Positions 62,605 to 64,000 of a stretch of 64,000 bases of DNA are shown here, one piece after another. The stretch is from JAWPMT01 sp965215825 (GTDB lineage Bacteria; Bacteroidota; Bacteroidia; Cytophagales; Cyclobacteriaceae). The position numbers and the translations under genes were made by a program. The stretch covers positions 744,001-808,000 of the forward strand of contig CBDCEM010000002.1 of NCBI GenBank assembly GCA_965215825.1, in the 5' to 3' direction. A model generated the notes under the pieces. The model had not been told where the DNA came from, did not search any database, and saw only the letters and a program-made list of their open reading frames with translations. Each line of letters starts with the position of its first letter. Position 1 is the first letter of the stretch.

Positions 62605-64000
62605 ATGAATTTCGACAGAAAAGAAAGAACTGATGACCAATTAATGGAGATCTACCGATCTCTGGTTACTCCGCGCCTCATTGAAGAAAAGATGCTCATC
62701 TTACTTCGTCAGGGTAAAATCAGCAAATGGTTCTCCGGAATAGGGCAGGAGGCAATATCTGTCGGCTCTGCTTTAGTACTGGACCAGGAAGAGTACATCC
62801 TACCTATGCACCGAAACCTGGGTGTATTCACTAGTCGAGGTGTTCCTTTCACTAGGCTTTTTTCTCAGTTTCAGGGGAAAAGCAACGGCTTTACTAAAGG
62901 GCGGGATCGCTCCTTTCACTTCGGAACACAGGATTACAATATTGTTGGGATGATCTCGCATCTTGGCCCTCAAATGGGGATTGCAGATGGTATTGCGCTT
63001 TCTTCTTTATTGAGGAAGCAAAATCAGGCGACATTGGTTTTCACAGGAGATGGGGGTTCCAGTGAAGGAGATTTCCATGAATCGATTAACGTTGCTTCGG
63101 TTTGGAACTTACCAGTCATTTTTGTTATAGAAAACAATGGCTATGGTCTTTCCACACCTAGTCGTGAACAATTCAATTTCGAATCTTTTACTGTGAAAGG
63201 TCCGGCTTATGGCGTGGAAGCTTACAGTGTCGATGGAAACAACATTCTGGAAGTACTTAACGAACTTGAACCACTAGCGCAAAGTATTCGCGAGAACCCC
63301 AGGCCGATCATCTTTGAGGCACGAACCTTTAGGATGCGTGGACACGAAGAAGCGTCAGGAACCAAATATGTTCCCAAGGAATTGATGGAACACTGGGCGA
63401 AAAAAGATCCAATTGAAAATTATCAAGCTTTCCTTGAGAAAGAAGGAATTGATGCTCAGAAGTTAGAAGCAGAAAAAGAGAAGATCAGAAAAGACATCAA
63501 CAAATCTGTAAAGGAGGCATTTGCAGAGGAGGCGATTGAAGGAGACATTCCTCGTGAGCTTGCAGACGTATATCATCAAAACACACTTGAACCCATTGAA
63601 CCTGCTTCTGATACGACGGAAGAAAAAAGGTTTGTTGATTCTATTTCCGAAGGCCTGTATCAGAGCATGGAGAAATACCCGGAATTGGTTTTAATGGGCC
63701 AGGACATAGCGGATTACGGCGGTGTTTTTAAGGTGACTGAAGGCTTTATGAAGCAATTCGGAAAAGAACGTGTACGGAATACACCCCTTTGTGAGTCAGC
63801 AATCATAGGGACAGGACTGGGGTTAAGTATTGCCGGAATGAAATCAGTTGTTGAAATGCAGTTTGCAGACTTTGTTACCTGCGGCTTCAACCAGATTGTA
63901 AATAACCTGGCTAAGATTCACTATCGCTGGAACCAACAGGCAGATGTAGTAGTAAGGATGCCAACAGGAGCAGGTGTTGGAGCAGGTCCGTTCCATTCCC
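62605..64000 (+). CDS. Fused E1 alpha/beta thiamine-diphosphate dehydrogenase (3' truncated by window)
   Basis: ATG 62605 opens a frame that stays open to base 64000 (465 codons). The alpha part (about 1-330) has the TPP motif GDGGSSEGDFHESINVAS ending in ENNGYG; RMRGHEEAS follows, as in branched-chain 2-oxoacid E1. The beta part starts near residue 345 (EEKRFVDSISEGL) and continues with LMGQDIADYGGVF and NTPLCESAIIGTGLGLS. The one-chain fusion is common in Bacteroidota for oxoisovalerate-type E1. The 3' end lies beyond the window. Confidence 0.92.
   Translation, partial: MNFDRKERTDDQLMEIYRSLVTPRLIEEKMLILLRQGKISKWFSGIGQEAISVGSALVLDQEEYILPMHRNLGVFTSRGVPFTRLFSQFQGKSNGFTKGRDRSFHFGTQDYNIVGMISHLGPQMGIADGIALSSLLRKQNQATLVFTGDGGSSEGDFHESINVASVWNLPVIFVIENNGYGLSTPSREQFNFESFTVKGPAYGVEAYSVDGNNILEVLNELEPLAQSIRENPRPIIFEARTFRMRGHEEASGTKYVPKELMEHWAKKDPIENYQAFLEKEGIDAQKLEAEKEKIRKDINKSVKEAFAEEAIEGDIPRELADVYHQNTLEPIEPASDTTEEKRFVDSISEGLYQSMEKYPELVLMGQDIADYGGVFKVTEGFMKQFGKERVRNTPLCESAIIGTGLGLSIAGMKSVVEMQFADFVTCGFNQIVNNLAKIHYRWNQQADVVVRMPTGAGVGAGPFHS

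Overview
The window looks like a chromosomal segment of a member of the Bacteroidota, most likely a marine, gliding Cytophagales-type bacterium. The pointers are a GldJ-like gliding/T9SS lipoprotein, phylum-typical families (DUF4175, DUF4301, an Ig-like cell-surface lipoprotein, a one-chain E1 alpha/beta dehydrogenase, a MarR/3-hydroxyacyl-CoA dehydrogenase/thiolase operon), many lipoproteins, few Shine-Dalgarno sequences, and -7 boxes of the form TAnnTTTG. I see no rRNA, tRNA, CRISPR array, prophage or insertion sequence. Two genes are cut by the window edges: a surface protein at the left and the fused E1 dehydrogenase at the right.

Layout. 1-10.6 kb: a surface protein/beta-barrel pair, a GT39-like glycosyltransferase, a beta-helix lipoprotein, release factor 1, DUF4301, a TerB-like protein, a thioredoxin-like protein, S1/P1 nuclease and a small membrane protein. 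10.7-15.6 kb: mfd and gldJ. 15.6-26.8 kb: the origin-proximal core. It holds comF, a tightly overlapping operon (hypothetical, DUF4175, HATPase, ybeY), mnmG, a methyltransferase and an Ig-like lipoprotein. Three perfect ParB-binding parS palindromes (TGTTCCACGTGGAACA) and two degenerate copies lie here. The gene-free segment 26446-26817 carries most of a cluster of five exact TTATNCACA DnaA boxes (26441-26810) plus an AT-rich tract, which I read as the chromosomal replication origin (oriC). 26.8-33.5 kb: a TPR protein and a MarR-controlled fatty-acid beta-oxidation operon.

33.4-34.8 kb is the most unusual part. A NarL/LuxR-type response regulator is followed on the same strand by two tandem, paralogous small-RNA-like elements, each ending in a terminator hairpin. 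Upstream of each element is a pair of 16-bp NarL-type 7-2-7 inverted repeats, spaced 22 bp apart in both pairs. I read this as a response regulator with two adjacent regulated small RNAs; I know of no described system that matches it.

34.9-48.6 kb: a methyltransferase and lipoprotein, a YHS protein, a TAXI-type binding lipoprotein divergent from a CASTOR/POLLUX-type ion channel, NADP-glutamate dehydrogenase, three very small proteins, a PLP enzyme, a Rieske protein, a Ca2+/Na+ exchanger, an FtsX-type permease and an XRE regulator. 48.7-64 kb: a large GAF protein, an SDR, tandem TerB-like proteins, an arylamine N-acetyltransferase homologue that has lost two catalytic residues, DNA-3-methyladenine glycosylase, a metallo-beta-lactamase-fold hydrolase, penicillin acylase, LD-carboxypeptidase, M28 peptidase and the fused E1 dehydrogenase.

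All functions are read from the sequence and remembered family features; no database search was run.
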